DNA of 64,000 nt from Niallia taxi (GTDB lineage Bacteria; Bacillota; Bacilli; Bacillales; Cytobacillaceae), in assembly GCF_004005475.1 (NCBI RefSeq), contig NZ_RZTZ01000004.1, positions 1 to 64,000 on the forward strand. The letters are read 5' to 3'. Every line of letters starts with the position of its first letter. Within the stretch, counting starts at the first letter, position 1. Below are positions 1 to 7,218 of this stretch, piece after piece. Made by a program: the position numbers and the translations under genes. The notes under the pieces are model-generated. The model was not told the DNA's origin. It worked only from the letters and a program-made list of their open reading frames with translations, and made no database searches.

Positions 1-42
1 TTCTGAAGAGTATGATTGAAATGTTTGCCCTTTTTTTGCCAT
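1..42 (-). CDS. IS3-family transposase OrfA, N-terminal 14 residues
   Basis: Fourteen codons are visible, reading MAKKGQTFQSYSSE. This matches the usual start of OrfA proteins of IS150-like elements, which carry a helix-turn-helix for binding the element's ends. The ATG is at 42-40 with GGAGGGG upstream. OrfB, which would carry the DDE catalytic domain, lies outside the window. The assignment rests on this short N-terminus and on the fact that it abuts an interrupted gene. Confidence 0.6.
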   Translation of the reverse strand, partial: MAKKGQTFQSYSSE

Positions 43-101
43 AATAAAATCCCCTCCAAGTAGAGTGTACCATCCACAATTATTCTTGTGGGCTTTTTAC
101 A
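1..101 (-). mobile_element. Partial IS3-family element (left end)
   Basis: The minus strand begins a transposase reading frame at position 42 with a good ribosome binding site (GGAGGGG) just upstream. The element's outer end is probably near 101, where the minus strand reads TGTAAAAAGCCCAC; IS3-family ends start with TG. To the right the sequence turns into the broken YtkA-like gene. The rest of the element lies outside the window, so the terminal repeat and target duplication cannot be verified. Confidence 0.6.
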
Positions 102-285
102 CTGTCTACCTAAAGGGGATAATATCAGTGATGGTCTTTTTTATGTAAAAGTGCATGCAAGCTATAATGACTCTATCATTATGCCGCAAAAGCAATTTAT
201 TGTTGGTGAGCTTTCCGAAGGTGATTTAAAGTATTTACAAAAGGATCTTCCACAGCAAGAGGAAAATCATGAGCATCATCATTAA
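102..285 (+). pseudogene. 3' remnant of a YtkA-like (FixH-type) protein gene
   Basis: About 58 codons of host sequence remain. The segment DGLFYVKVHASYND followed by IIMPQKQF resembles the C-terminal half of the YtkA-like domain, a small beta-sandwich with a conserved His...Met-Pro-x-Lys pattern seen in extracytoplasmic or copper-linked proteins. The tail is His-rich (EHHH). There is no native start: the frame runs upstream into the insertion-element end, so the gene was probably split by the insertion. A fused GTG at 88 could in principle start a short product, but no Shine-Dalgarno sequence supports it. The family call is tentative. Confidence 0.5.
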
Positions 286-293
286 TGCTTCAG

Positions 294-319
294 AAAAAAG
301 AGCTGAGTAGCTCTTTTTT
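294..319 (+). terminator. Rho-independent terminator after the YtkA remnant
   Basis: AAAAAAGAGCT pairs with AGCTCTTTTTT across a 4-nt loop, and the right arm ends in a T run. It closes the interrupted gene and separates it from the siderophore operon. Confidence 0.85.
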
Positions 320-377
320 CTTTTCCCCTCCAACCTAAATATCAATCTATTAGCCTATTTAATTAACTAAAAAAAGA

Positions 378-406
378 TTGCGTAACGGAAATATTGTCCA
401 TATAAT
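378..406 (+). promoter_or_regulatory. Sigma-A promoter of the siderophore uptake operon
   Basis: TTGCGT (-35, 378-383), 17 bp, then TATAAT (-10, 401-406). The Fur box begins 14 bp after the -10, so a bound repressor would cover the transcription start. Confidence 0.75.
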
Positions 407-419
407 AGGGAAATAAATT

Positions 420-438
420 GATAATGATTTTCATTATT
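420..438 (+). promoter_or_regulatory. Fur box
   Basis: GATAATGATTTTCATTATT is a near-perfect inverted repeat and differs little from the classical 19-bp Fur consensus. It lies between the promoter and the first permease gene. This predicts that the operon is repressed when iron is plentiful. Confidence 0.88.
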
Positions 439-463
439 AGTAATTTAGAAAAGGCTGACTTAT

Positions 464-1498
464 ATGCTGCAAACTTCTTCCCAAAAACATTTAAATAATC
501 GTTCTCACCATGTATGGAGGTTACTTTTATTCCTTTTCTTCCTAGCTGGACTGATTGTTACAATAGTAACAGCCGTTTCTTTCGGAGCAAAGGATATCAC
601 CTTTCATCATGTTTGGACAGCCATTTTCAACTATGATTCCTCACTTACTGAACAGCAAATCATTTATGAACTGCGACTACCGAGAGTGATTGGTGCTGCC
701 ATTGTCGGAGCTGCTTTTGCTGTTGCCGGAGCACTTATGCAAGGCGTAACACGTAATCCTTTAGCAGATGCAGGGGTCCTTGGTATTAACGCAGGAGCGA
801 TGTTTGTTGTAACTCTATGTTTTGCCTTTGTTCCGAGCATCTCCTACTCGCTGTTAATGGTATTTTCCTTTATTGGGGCTGCGCTTAGTACACTATTAAT
901 CTTTATGATGGGTGCTTCTGTTCCTGGCGGCCTGACCCCGATGAGATTAACCGTATCAGGAGCAGTAGTTGCCGCTCTATTACACTCTTTAAGTGCAGGC
1001 ATTGCGATATACTTCGATTTAAGCCAAGATCTTGCCTTTTGGTATGCAGGAGGGGTTGCAGGCATTAAATGGGAGCACTTGAAGGTGCTGGTTCCTATCA
1101 TTGTCATTACAATTTTATGGGCTGTATGCATGGGTCGCTCTATATCGCTTATTGCGATAGGGGAAGAAACCGCCATGAATCTCGGTATAAAAGTGAATCT
1201 CATTAAACTCCTATCCATCATTGCCGCAGTCATTTTGGCAGGCGTATCTGTTTCAGCTGTCGGTTCTATTGGATTTATCGGCCTAGTTATTCCACATATC
1301 GCTCGCAAGCTTGTAGGCACTGACTATAAATTAATCATTCTTATGTCAGGCTTGCTAGGTGCAATCCTATTAATACTTGCCGATTTAGGAGCACGTACTG
1401 TAAATCCTCCGCGAGAATTGGCAATAGGGATAATAGTCGCTGCAGTAGGTGTCCCTTTTTTTCTATATACAGCACGTAAGGTTGGGAGGGATTTATAG
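464..1498 (+). CDS. FecCD-type siderophore ABC permease, subunit 1
   Basis: Inner-membrane permease of 344 residues, hydrophobic throughout (about ten membrane helices), of the FecCD/BtuC family that imports ferric siderophores. The loop IGEETAMNLGI (about residues 230-240) is the typical contact with the ATPase, and GFIGLVIPHIARKLVG is the family signature near the C-terminus. It is first in a three-gene operon behind a Fur box, with the partner permease starting directly after its stop codon. No ATPase is encoded nearby. In Bacillus, YfiZ/YfhA-type permeases borrow a shared ATPase (YusV), which probably applies here. Substrate is inferred only; hydroxamate siderophores are likely. Confidence 0.9.
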   Translation: MLQTSSQKHLNNRSHHVWRLLLFLFFLAGLIVTIVTAVSFGAKDITFHHVWTAIFNYDSSLTEQQIIYELRLPRVIGAAIVGAAFAVAGALMQGVTRNPLADAGVLGINAGAMFVVTLCFAFVPSISYSLLMVFSFIGAALSTLLIFMMGASVPGGLTPMRLTVSGAVVAALLHSLSAGIAIYFDLSQDLAFWYAGGVAGIKWEHLKVLVPIIVITILWAVCMGRSISLIAIGEETAMNLGIKVNLIKLLSIIAAVILAGVSVSAVGSIGFIGLVIPHIARKLVGTDYKLIILMSGLLGAILLILADLGARTVNPPRELAIGIIVAAVGVPFFLYTARKVGRDL

Positions 1499-2509
1499 AT
1501 GAAAGCAAATTTACGCAGCTCTAAAACCCTTACAGTCGCTCTCGTGTTAGTTTTTATCAATGTTATCGTCATCTTAATCAGTTTGAATACAGGTTCACTG
1601 CGAATCGCACCAATGGAAGTAGTGCGAACTTTGCTTGGGTTTGGTGATAACAAAACTTCACTTGTGCTGTTTGAATATCGCCTTCCTCGCATCATCATTA
1701 CCATATTGGCAGGCATTGGTCTTGGAATTTCAGGTGCAATCCTGCAAGGCGTATCAAGGAATCCATTGGCTGATCCAGGCATTATCGGATTGCATGCAGG
1801 TGCTTCATTTGGTCTAGTCATGTTTGTCACTTATTTTCATTCCTTGAACGATAAAGCAGCATTGCTTATTCCATTATTCACTTTTGTTGGTGGATGCTTG
1901 ACGGCACTTATCATCATCTTACTTACATATGATCGCTATAAAGGAATACTGCCCATTCGACTCATCCTTGTCGGGATTGCAATCGCAGCCTGTTTTAATG
2001 CTATTACCTTGTTTCTGTCCCTGCGCCTTGATGAGGATACATACACATTTGCATCAAGGTGGCTAGTCGGCAATGTTTGGGGCAGGGATTGGATACATGT
2101 TATCGCACTACTACCGTGGATTGTTATATTGACCCCTTTTGGCTTTCTGCAATCACGAAAGCTAGATGCCATATCATTAGGAGACAATACGGCGGTGGGT
2201 CTCGGTGTTTCTGTGCTCCGCACTCGCTTGAGCATGCTAGCAATTGCTGTTGCCTTATCCAGTGCAAGTGTAGCAATGGTTGGAGGGATTGGCTTTATAG
2301 GACTCGTGGCCCCCCATCTTGCACGCCGTTTAGTAGGACCTAGACATCAGCATTTTCTTCCTGTCGCAGGGCTTCTCGGTATGGTCATACTTGTCTTATC
2401 AGATACTGTTGGGCGTTCGATCTTTCAACCTAATGCGATACCAGCTGGGATTGTTGTAGCAGCGATAGGCGGACCCTATTTTCTTTACTTATTAACAAAA
2501 ACAAAATAA
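1499..2509 (+). CDS. FecCD-type siderophore ABC permease, subunit 2
   Basis: Second permease, 336 residues, expected to form a heterodimer with the preceding protein. It has the same layout: many membrane helices, an ATPase-contact loop LGDNTAVGLGV and the signature GFIGLVAPHLARRLVG. The ATG directly follows the upstream stop codon, which favours translational coupling. The binding protein gene starts 18 bp after its end. In family terms it resembles the YfhA/FeuC side of such pairs, and it shares the Fur-controlled promoter upstream of the first gene. Confidence 0.9.
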   Translation: MKANLRSSKTLTVALVLVFINVIVILISLNTGSLRIAPMEVVRTLLGFGDNKTSLVLFEYRLPRIIITILAGIGLGISGAILQGVSRNPLADPGIIGLHAGASFGLVMFVTYFHSLNDKAALLIPLFTFVGGCLTALIIILLTYDRYKGILPIRLILVGIAIAACFNAITLFLSLRLDEDTYTFASRWLVGNVWGRDWIHVIALLPWIVILTPFGFLQSRKLDAISLGDNTAVGLGVSVLRTRLSMLAIAVALSSASVAMVGGIGFIGLVAPHLARRLVGPRHQHFLPVAGLLGMVILVLSDTVGRSIFQPNAIPAGIVVAAIGGPYFLYLLTKTK

Positions 2510-2527
2510 TTCACCGAGGAGAAATCA

Positions 2528-3439
2528 ATGAAAAAGCAACTACTTATGATATTTACAGCTATGCTGTTATTCATTCTTGCCGCTTGCGGACAAACAGCTT
2601 CAACCGACAGTAAGGCAAGTGACACGAAAACAGACAAAGACGAACCACAAATCGCTTCTCTTTCTATCCATCTTACAAATGACCTCCTTGCATTAGGAAT
2701 AACTCCTGTAGGCTCTGTTGTCGGCGGTGAGCTAAATGATTTTCTTCCACATGTTAAGGATCTATTAAAGGATACAGCAAAGCTTGGTCCTGCAAAAGAC
2801 CCTGATATGGAAGCAGTTATCGCCTTAGATCCTTCTGTCATATATATTGATGAAGGAATTTCAGGTGAGGATATTTCAAAATTTGAAGACATTGCCCCTA
2901 CAGAAAGCTTTAACCTTGATGAGGGAACTTGGCGCGATCATTTGAAGGCAATCGGCAAGCTCGTCGACCGCACCCAGGAAGCGGAAGATTTCATTGCAGA
3001 CTATGAAAACCTGACAAGTGAAGTGAAAACATTGGCTACTGATGAACTTGGGGAAAACAGTAAAGTTATGGCTATCCGTGTAACTGCTAAAGAGCTTCGT
3101 GTATTTACGACAAAACGTCCACTTGGCCCAATGCTATTCGATGATTTAGGATTTAAGCCAGCAGCAGGAATTGATGAATTAGATTCCACACAGCCATATG
3201 AAGTCATTTCCCAGGAAGTTTTACCTGATTTCGATGCAGATGCTATTTTTGTAGTTGTAAACAGTGATGATAAAGCTCAAACAGCCTTTAAACAGCTCGA
3301 GGAATCCCCGATTTATCAAGGTTTAAAGGCTGCTAAAAACAAGCATGTTTATGTTGTTTCTGATCAGCCTTGGCTTGACTACTCCGCACTCGGTAACAAG
3401 CTTGCAATGGAGGAAGCTAAGAAGCTGTTCTCGAAATAA
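2528..3439 (+). CDS. Siderophore-binding lipoprotein of the FecCD importer
   Basis: Extracellular binding protein of 303 residues. It has a Lys-rich start, a hydrophobic segment and lipobox LAAC with the lipidated Cys at residue 20. The mature part has the helical-backbone (cluster A-III) layout of ferric siderophore receptors such as YfiY/FhuD, with the PDMEAVIALDPSVIYI region typical of the N-terminal lobe. It follows the two permease genes with RBS GAGGAG and should deliver ferric siderophore to them. In B. subtilis yfiY precedes its permeases, so the gene order here differs. A strong terminator closes the operon. Confidence 0.9.
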   Translation: MKKQLLMIFTAMLLFILAACGQTASTDSKASDTKTDKDEPQIASLSIHLTNDLLALGITPVGSVVGGELNDFLPHVKDLLKDTAKLGPAKDPDMEAVIALDPSVIYIDEGISGEDISKFEDIAPTESFNLDEGTWRDHLKAIGKLVDRTQEAEDFIADYENLTSEVKTLATDELGENSKVMAIRVTAKELRVFTTKRPLGPMLFDDLGFKPAAGIDELDSTQPYEVISQEVLPDFDADAIFVVVNSDDKAQTAFKQLEESPIYQGLKAAKNKHVYVVSDQPWLDYSALGNKLAMEEAKKLFSK

Positions 3440-3443
3440 CCAC

Positions 3444-3478
3444 TAAAAAATCCTATGGATATCCATAGGATTTTTTTT
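3444..3478. terminator. Bidirectional terminator between converging operons
   Basis: AAAAAATCCTATGGAT and ATCCATAGGATTTTTT form a perfect inverted repeat with A and T runs on both sides, so it can end both the siderophore operon (+) and the PTS operon (-). Confidence 0.9.
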
Positions 3479-3503
3479 AGCTTTCGTATAAATATTTTGG
3501 CAG

Positions 3504-4799
3504 TTACTTAAACATTTTCAAGCCTCCGGAACCATTAGCCTCCTCCAGCTCTCGAGCCAACAGCTGTTTATCCAGGAGCTTGAAGAATGGCATGTAGATT
3601 AGGAATCCGACAAGAAGCAGGACAATCTGCAGAACCATTCCACTTACACCCGAAACTAAGTATCCACTGATGAACAACGGTGTAGTCCATGGGATGATGA
3701 CACCGCTTGTTGCGGATACAAGCCCTGTGCTCATTGCAGTGAATGAAATAACAGCAGAGATTGGTGTCATAATCAACCAAGGGATAAACATGATTGGGTT
3801 CAATACAATAGATAAACCAAAGATGATCGGCTCATTGATATTAAAGATGCTGGCAGGCAATGCAAGCAAACCAAGTGTTTTTAAATGCTTTGATTTGGAG
3901 AATAGTGTCATACACAATGCTAATGCAATGGTAGAACCAGAGCCACCCATTTGCAAATATATCTCTTTAAACTGCTTCGTGATGATATGAGGCAGTTCAT
4001 GTCCTTGCTGGAAAGCGTTCAAGTTCTCTGCAGATAAACCAAGCCAAATCGGATCCATAATAGCGTTTACAATGGCATTGCCATGAAGTCCGAAGAACCA
4101 AAGCAGCTGACCGATTACCTCAGCGATAATAATGGAAATAAGACTATCTCCTAAACCTAATAACGGCATTTGTACAATATGGTATATAAATTGATGAATA
4201 TCCTTGTATGGTGTAAAGCTGAACCCAATTTGCGCTGCAAGAACAATCGCAGCAATCAGCCCTACAGGAATTAAGGATGAAAATGATCTGATAACGCCTG
4301 GCGGAACTCCTTCAGGCATTTTTGGCCCGATACCAAACTCGTAAAATTTCTTATATAAACGAGTTGCAACTAGTGCAATTAGAATCGACACAAACATACC
4401 TTTTGTTCCTAGCCATTCCATTCCAAAGCTTCCATCTGTCACAGTTGTTAAAATAATAAAGGACATTACTGAGGACATGATAGGAAAAATCGGTTCCATG
4501 TCCAGTTGTTTTGCATATTGATAGGCAACATTAATAAGTGTAAAAAGACCGATAATACCAAATGTAGCATCTGTCACCTTCGTTAATGTTGATTGGAATT
4601 TTTCCCCGAATATGCCAATCATCCATACACTATATCCAGGAATAGGCAAATAAGCAACCAAGAGAAATAAGGAACCGACAATCAAAAATGGCATGATTGT
4701 TATCATAGAATCCTTTATGGCATTTAAAGGCTTATTGCTGCTAATTCTAGTTGCTAGTGGAACTAGTTTACTTTCTAGTTTGGAAAGCAAATTATTCAT
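3504..4799 (-). CDS. PTS beta-glucoside/cellobiose EIIC permease
   Basis: Membrane component of 431 residues in the lactose/cellobiose (CelB/LicC) EIIC family, which imports and phosphorylates beta-glucosides. It begins MNNLLSKLESKLVPLATRISSNK, the usual amphipathic N-terminus, and carries the family region NINEPIIFGLSIVLNP. The frame is open to 4862, but GGGGAG lies just before tandem ATGs at 4802 and 4799; I use the second, with 6-nt spacing. It overlaps the end of the RpiR gene, suggesting coupled translation. The EIIA and EIIB partners are not encoded here and must come from elsewhere. Confidence 0.9.
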   Translation of the reverse strand: MNNLLSKLESKLVPLATRISSNKPLNAIKDSMITIMPFLIVGSLFLLVAYLPIPGYSVWMIGIFGEKFQSTLTKVTDATFGIIGLFTLINVAYQYAKQLDMEPIFPIMSSVMSFIILTTVTDGSFGMEWLGTKGMFVSILIALVATRLYKKFYEFGIGPKMPEGVPPGVIRSFSSLIPVGLIAAIVLAAQIGFSFTPYKDIHQFIYHIVQMPLLGLGDSLISIIIAEVIGQLLWFFGLHGNAIVNAIMDPIWLGLSAENLNAFQQGHELPHIITKQFKEIYLQMGGSGSTIALALCMTLFSKSKHLKTLGLLALPASIFNINEPIIFGLSIVLNPIMFIPWLIMTPISAVISFTAMSTGLVSATSGVIIPWTTPLFISGYLVSGVSGMVLQIVLLLVGFLIYMPFFKLLDKQLLARELEEANGSGGLKMFK

Positions 4800-5538
4800 C
4801 ATAATCTCCCCTTGGTAAATTTCTTTCCTGCATCGATGACCATAATCTTTCAACAAGCTCATGAATAAGAATCATTAATGGCAGCTGGTTCTCCCTATCA
4901 ACCGTTTTTGATGCCGTTTTAATATCAAGATTATGAAAAAGACCATAATCTGCTATTCTTGCCAGAGATGAATTCTTTTTTGTTATCGCAAAGATCGGGA
5001 CCTTATTAGTGACCTTTAACAAATGCTGTGTAAGCAGATGATTTTCACCTGTATTGCTTATGGCAATAATAATGGATTTGTCAGGAATCGTTTCTGAAAC
5101 TTGAGTAAATTCATATTCATCTTCAACAATTCTTGTAAAATACCCTAGATTGGTAAGCTGTCTCGACAGAAAGCTAGCCGCAATCGTACTTGCTTGTGTT
5201 GCATATAAAATCACTATTTTTGACTGCTCAAATACTGTAATGTTTCCAGGAGTGAAATCATTGTCAAATTCCTTAAGAAGCAGTTCGACCATTTGCAAGG
5301 TAGGATTCAACTCCTTCATTTTTTCTTGTTTGCTTTTTATCAAAAAGTGCTTATATTCCACAATGCCAGTAAATCCTAATTTTTTGCACACCCTAAATAT
5401 TGTCGGTTTGCTGACAAACATCTCTTTTGCTAAAGTATCTGCTGAAAGCTTGATCACTTTGTCTGGATGCTTGACCATAAATTCATAAGCCTGTTTTTCA
5501 ATTTCGCTAAAATCTGCTAAGTTCACTTTGATAGACAA
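4792..5538 (-). CDS. RpiR/MurR-family transcriptional regulator
   Basis: Regulator of 248 residues. The N-terminal helix-turn-helix (about residues 30-60: LAKEMFVSKPTIFRVCKKLGF) is typical of RpiR. The C-terminal half is a SIS-like fold expected to sense a phosphosugar, with IIAISNTGENHLL as the sugar-phosphate loop region. It lies between the glycosidase and EIIC genes in the same direction, so it most likely controls this operon in response to the 6-phospho-beta-glucoside. Only 36 bp separate it from the glycosidase gene, and its 3' end overlaps the EIIC start. Confidence 0.88.
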   Translation of the reverse strand: MSIKVNLADFSEIEKQAYEFMVKHPDKVIKLSADTLAKEMFVSKPTIFRVCKKLGFTGIVEYKHFLIKSKQEKMKELNPTLQMVELLLKEFDNDFTPGNITVFEQSKIVILYATQASTIAASFLSRQLTNLGYFTRIVEDEYEFTQVSETIPDKSIIIAISNTGENHLLTQHLLKVTNKVPIFAITKKNSSLARIADYGLFHNLDIKTASKTVDRENQLPLMILIHELVERLWSSMQERNLPRGDYDE

Positions 5539-5574
5539 AGTTAATCATTCCTTTAAAAGGCCTTTTAAATTATT

Positions 5575-6963
5575 TTAAGAGAAGTCATTGTTTTTTATAG
5601 CCTCTTTTATCCAGTTACCAGACTTTTTAATCGTTCTCTCCGTATTATTAAGATTTAATGATACAAGACCATATCTGTTTTTATAAGCATTCGTCCAGGA
5701 CCAGTTATCGACAAATGTCCATAAATGATAGCCAAAACAGTTAGAACCTTCATCAATAGCCTTTGCCAGCCATCCCAAATGCTCCTTGATGAAATCAATT
5801 CGATAATCATCTTCAATGAAGCCATCCTTGTTTTTAAATCTTTCCTCACCTTGCACACCCATGCCGTTTTCCGAAACATACCACTTAATATTGCCATATT
5901 CATTTTTCACACGCATGGCAATATCGTATAAGGCTTTCGGATATATTTCCCAACCTCTATATTCATTCATTCTTCTGTTCGGCATTTCATATGGCTCATA
6001 ATACCATTCTGGAGTGAAAGGTGAAAATGGATTCGGCATACTATCTCTAGCTTTAACGCGCATTGGCTGATAGTAATTAATGCCGATAAAATCTACTGTA
6101 TTTTCTTTAATTGCCTCTAAATCCTCTATATGATAATGAAACATACAGTCATGCTTTTTCAAGATGTTCAAATAATCTTGATCATATTCTCCTCTTACAC
6201 ATGGATCCATAAAAATCAAGTTAATAAACAAATCGGCAATCCTGCCAGCTTCCACGTCAGCAGGGTTTTCACTTCGAGGTATCGGTGGCAGCAAATCAAC
6301 AACAATACCAATTTCACCACTATAGTTACCCTTGCGGTATGCGCTTACAATTAATGAATGAGCAAGCAATATATGATAGTTTGCTTGAACATATGATTGC
6401 ATACTCATTTCATTTGGATAAATAAGATTATGCCAATACGCTCCCTTTGTATAAGCTACAGGTTCATTAAAGGAAATCCAATACTTAACTCGATCCCCAA
6501 ACAGTTCAAACGCTGCCTCTGCGAACTTTACATACAAATCCACAACATGTCTGCTTTTGAAACCACCGTACTTTTGTTCCAGCTCATATGGCATATCGAA
6601 ATGAAACAGATTCATCATCGGTTCAATGCCATTTGCAATCATTTCGTCAATATAACGGTTGTAAAACTGAGCAGCCTCTTGATCGACTTCACCTGTTTCA
6701 AAGTCCTTAATTAACCTCGACCATTGAATCGACGTCCGGAAGGAATTCAGGTTAAGCTCTTTCATAATGCTTACATCCTCCGCATATTGTTCATACACAT
6801 TGGAAGTCGTTTCCGGTCCAACCTGGTTGTAAAACCTTTCTGGTTCTTTTTTATACCAATAATCCCATATAGAGTCATTTTTCTTATGTTTATATCCTTC
6901 ACTTTGAGGACCACTTGAAGCAGTTCCCCATAAAAAATCTTTTGGAAATTGTATTTTATTCAT
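5575..6963 (-). CDS. 6-phospho-beta-glucosidase, glycoside hydrolase family 1
   Basis: Cytoplasmic enzyme of 462 residues that cleaves the 6-phospho-beta-glucosides delivered by the PTS. GH1 marks are complete: N-terminal FPKDFLWGTASSGPQSEG, acid/base Glu167 in FNEP and nucleophile Glu365 in VSENG. Length is normal for the family. It is the first gene of the leftward operon with RpiR and EIIC, with AGGAGGTG spaced well before the ATG. The GH1 family also contains plain beta-glucosidases; the PTS context is the reason for choosing the phospho form. No cre site is obvious upstream. Confidence 0.92.
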   Translation of the reverse strand: MNKIQFPKDFLWGTASSGPQSEGYKHKKNDSIWDYWYKKEPERFYNQVGPETTSNVYEQYAEDVSIMKELNLNSFRTSIQWSRLIKDFETGEVDQEAAQFYNRYIDEMIANGIEPMMNLFHFDMPYELEQKYGGFKSRHVVDLYVKFAEAAFELFGDRVKYWISFNEPVAYTKGAYWHNLIYPNEMSMQSYVQANYHILLAHSLIVSAYRKGNYSGEIGIVVDLLPPIPRSENPADVEAGRIADLFINLIFMDPCVRGEYDQDYLNILKKHDCMFHYHIEDLEAIKENTVDFIGINYYQPMRVKARDSMPNPFSPFTPEWYYEPYEMPNRRMNEYRGWEIYPKALYDIAMRVKNEYGNIKWYVSENGMGVQGEERFKNKDGFIEDDYRIDFIKEHLGWLAKAIDEGSNCFGYHLWTFVDNWSWTNAYKNRYGLVSLNLNNTERTIKKSGNWIKEAIKNNDFS

Positions 6964-7169
6964 GTTGTTGCACCTCCTATCACCACTATATTTTTCTGGA
7001 GGAGTTTTGTAAATGACTATAAGGCTTACTGTACTATCGTATTCTTTTTTGTACTCTTTTAAGAAGATATTGGTTCTGTTGCTCAGATGAACGTCATCCT
7101 TAAAAAAATAATAGGGCTGGTGAAAATTGGGTTACTGTAAATTTTTGCTGCCAAACTCAAATAACTAAC

Positions 7170-7196
7170 AAAGAAGCTGCAAAAAGCAGCTTCTTT
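7170..7196 (-). terminator. Terminator of the GGDEF-EAL gene
   Basis: AAGAAGCTGC, 5-nt A loop, GCAGCTTCTT. On the minus strand it lies 23 bp past the stop codon of the c-di-GMP gene. The T tract is short, so strength is uncertain. Confidence 0.65.
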
Positions 7197-7218
7197 GGCT
7201 TTAACTATAAATTAAATC

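Noticed and set aside
844-1320. Minus-strand ORF of 158 codons inside the first permease gene
   Set aside because: It lies wholly within the well-supported FecCD gene, has no ribosome binding site and no recognisable domain. Similar long frames elsewhere are shadows too.
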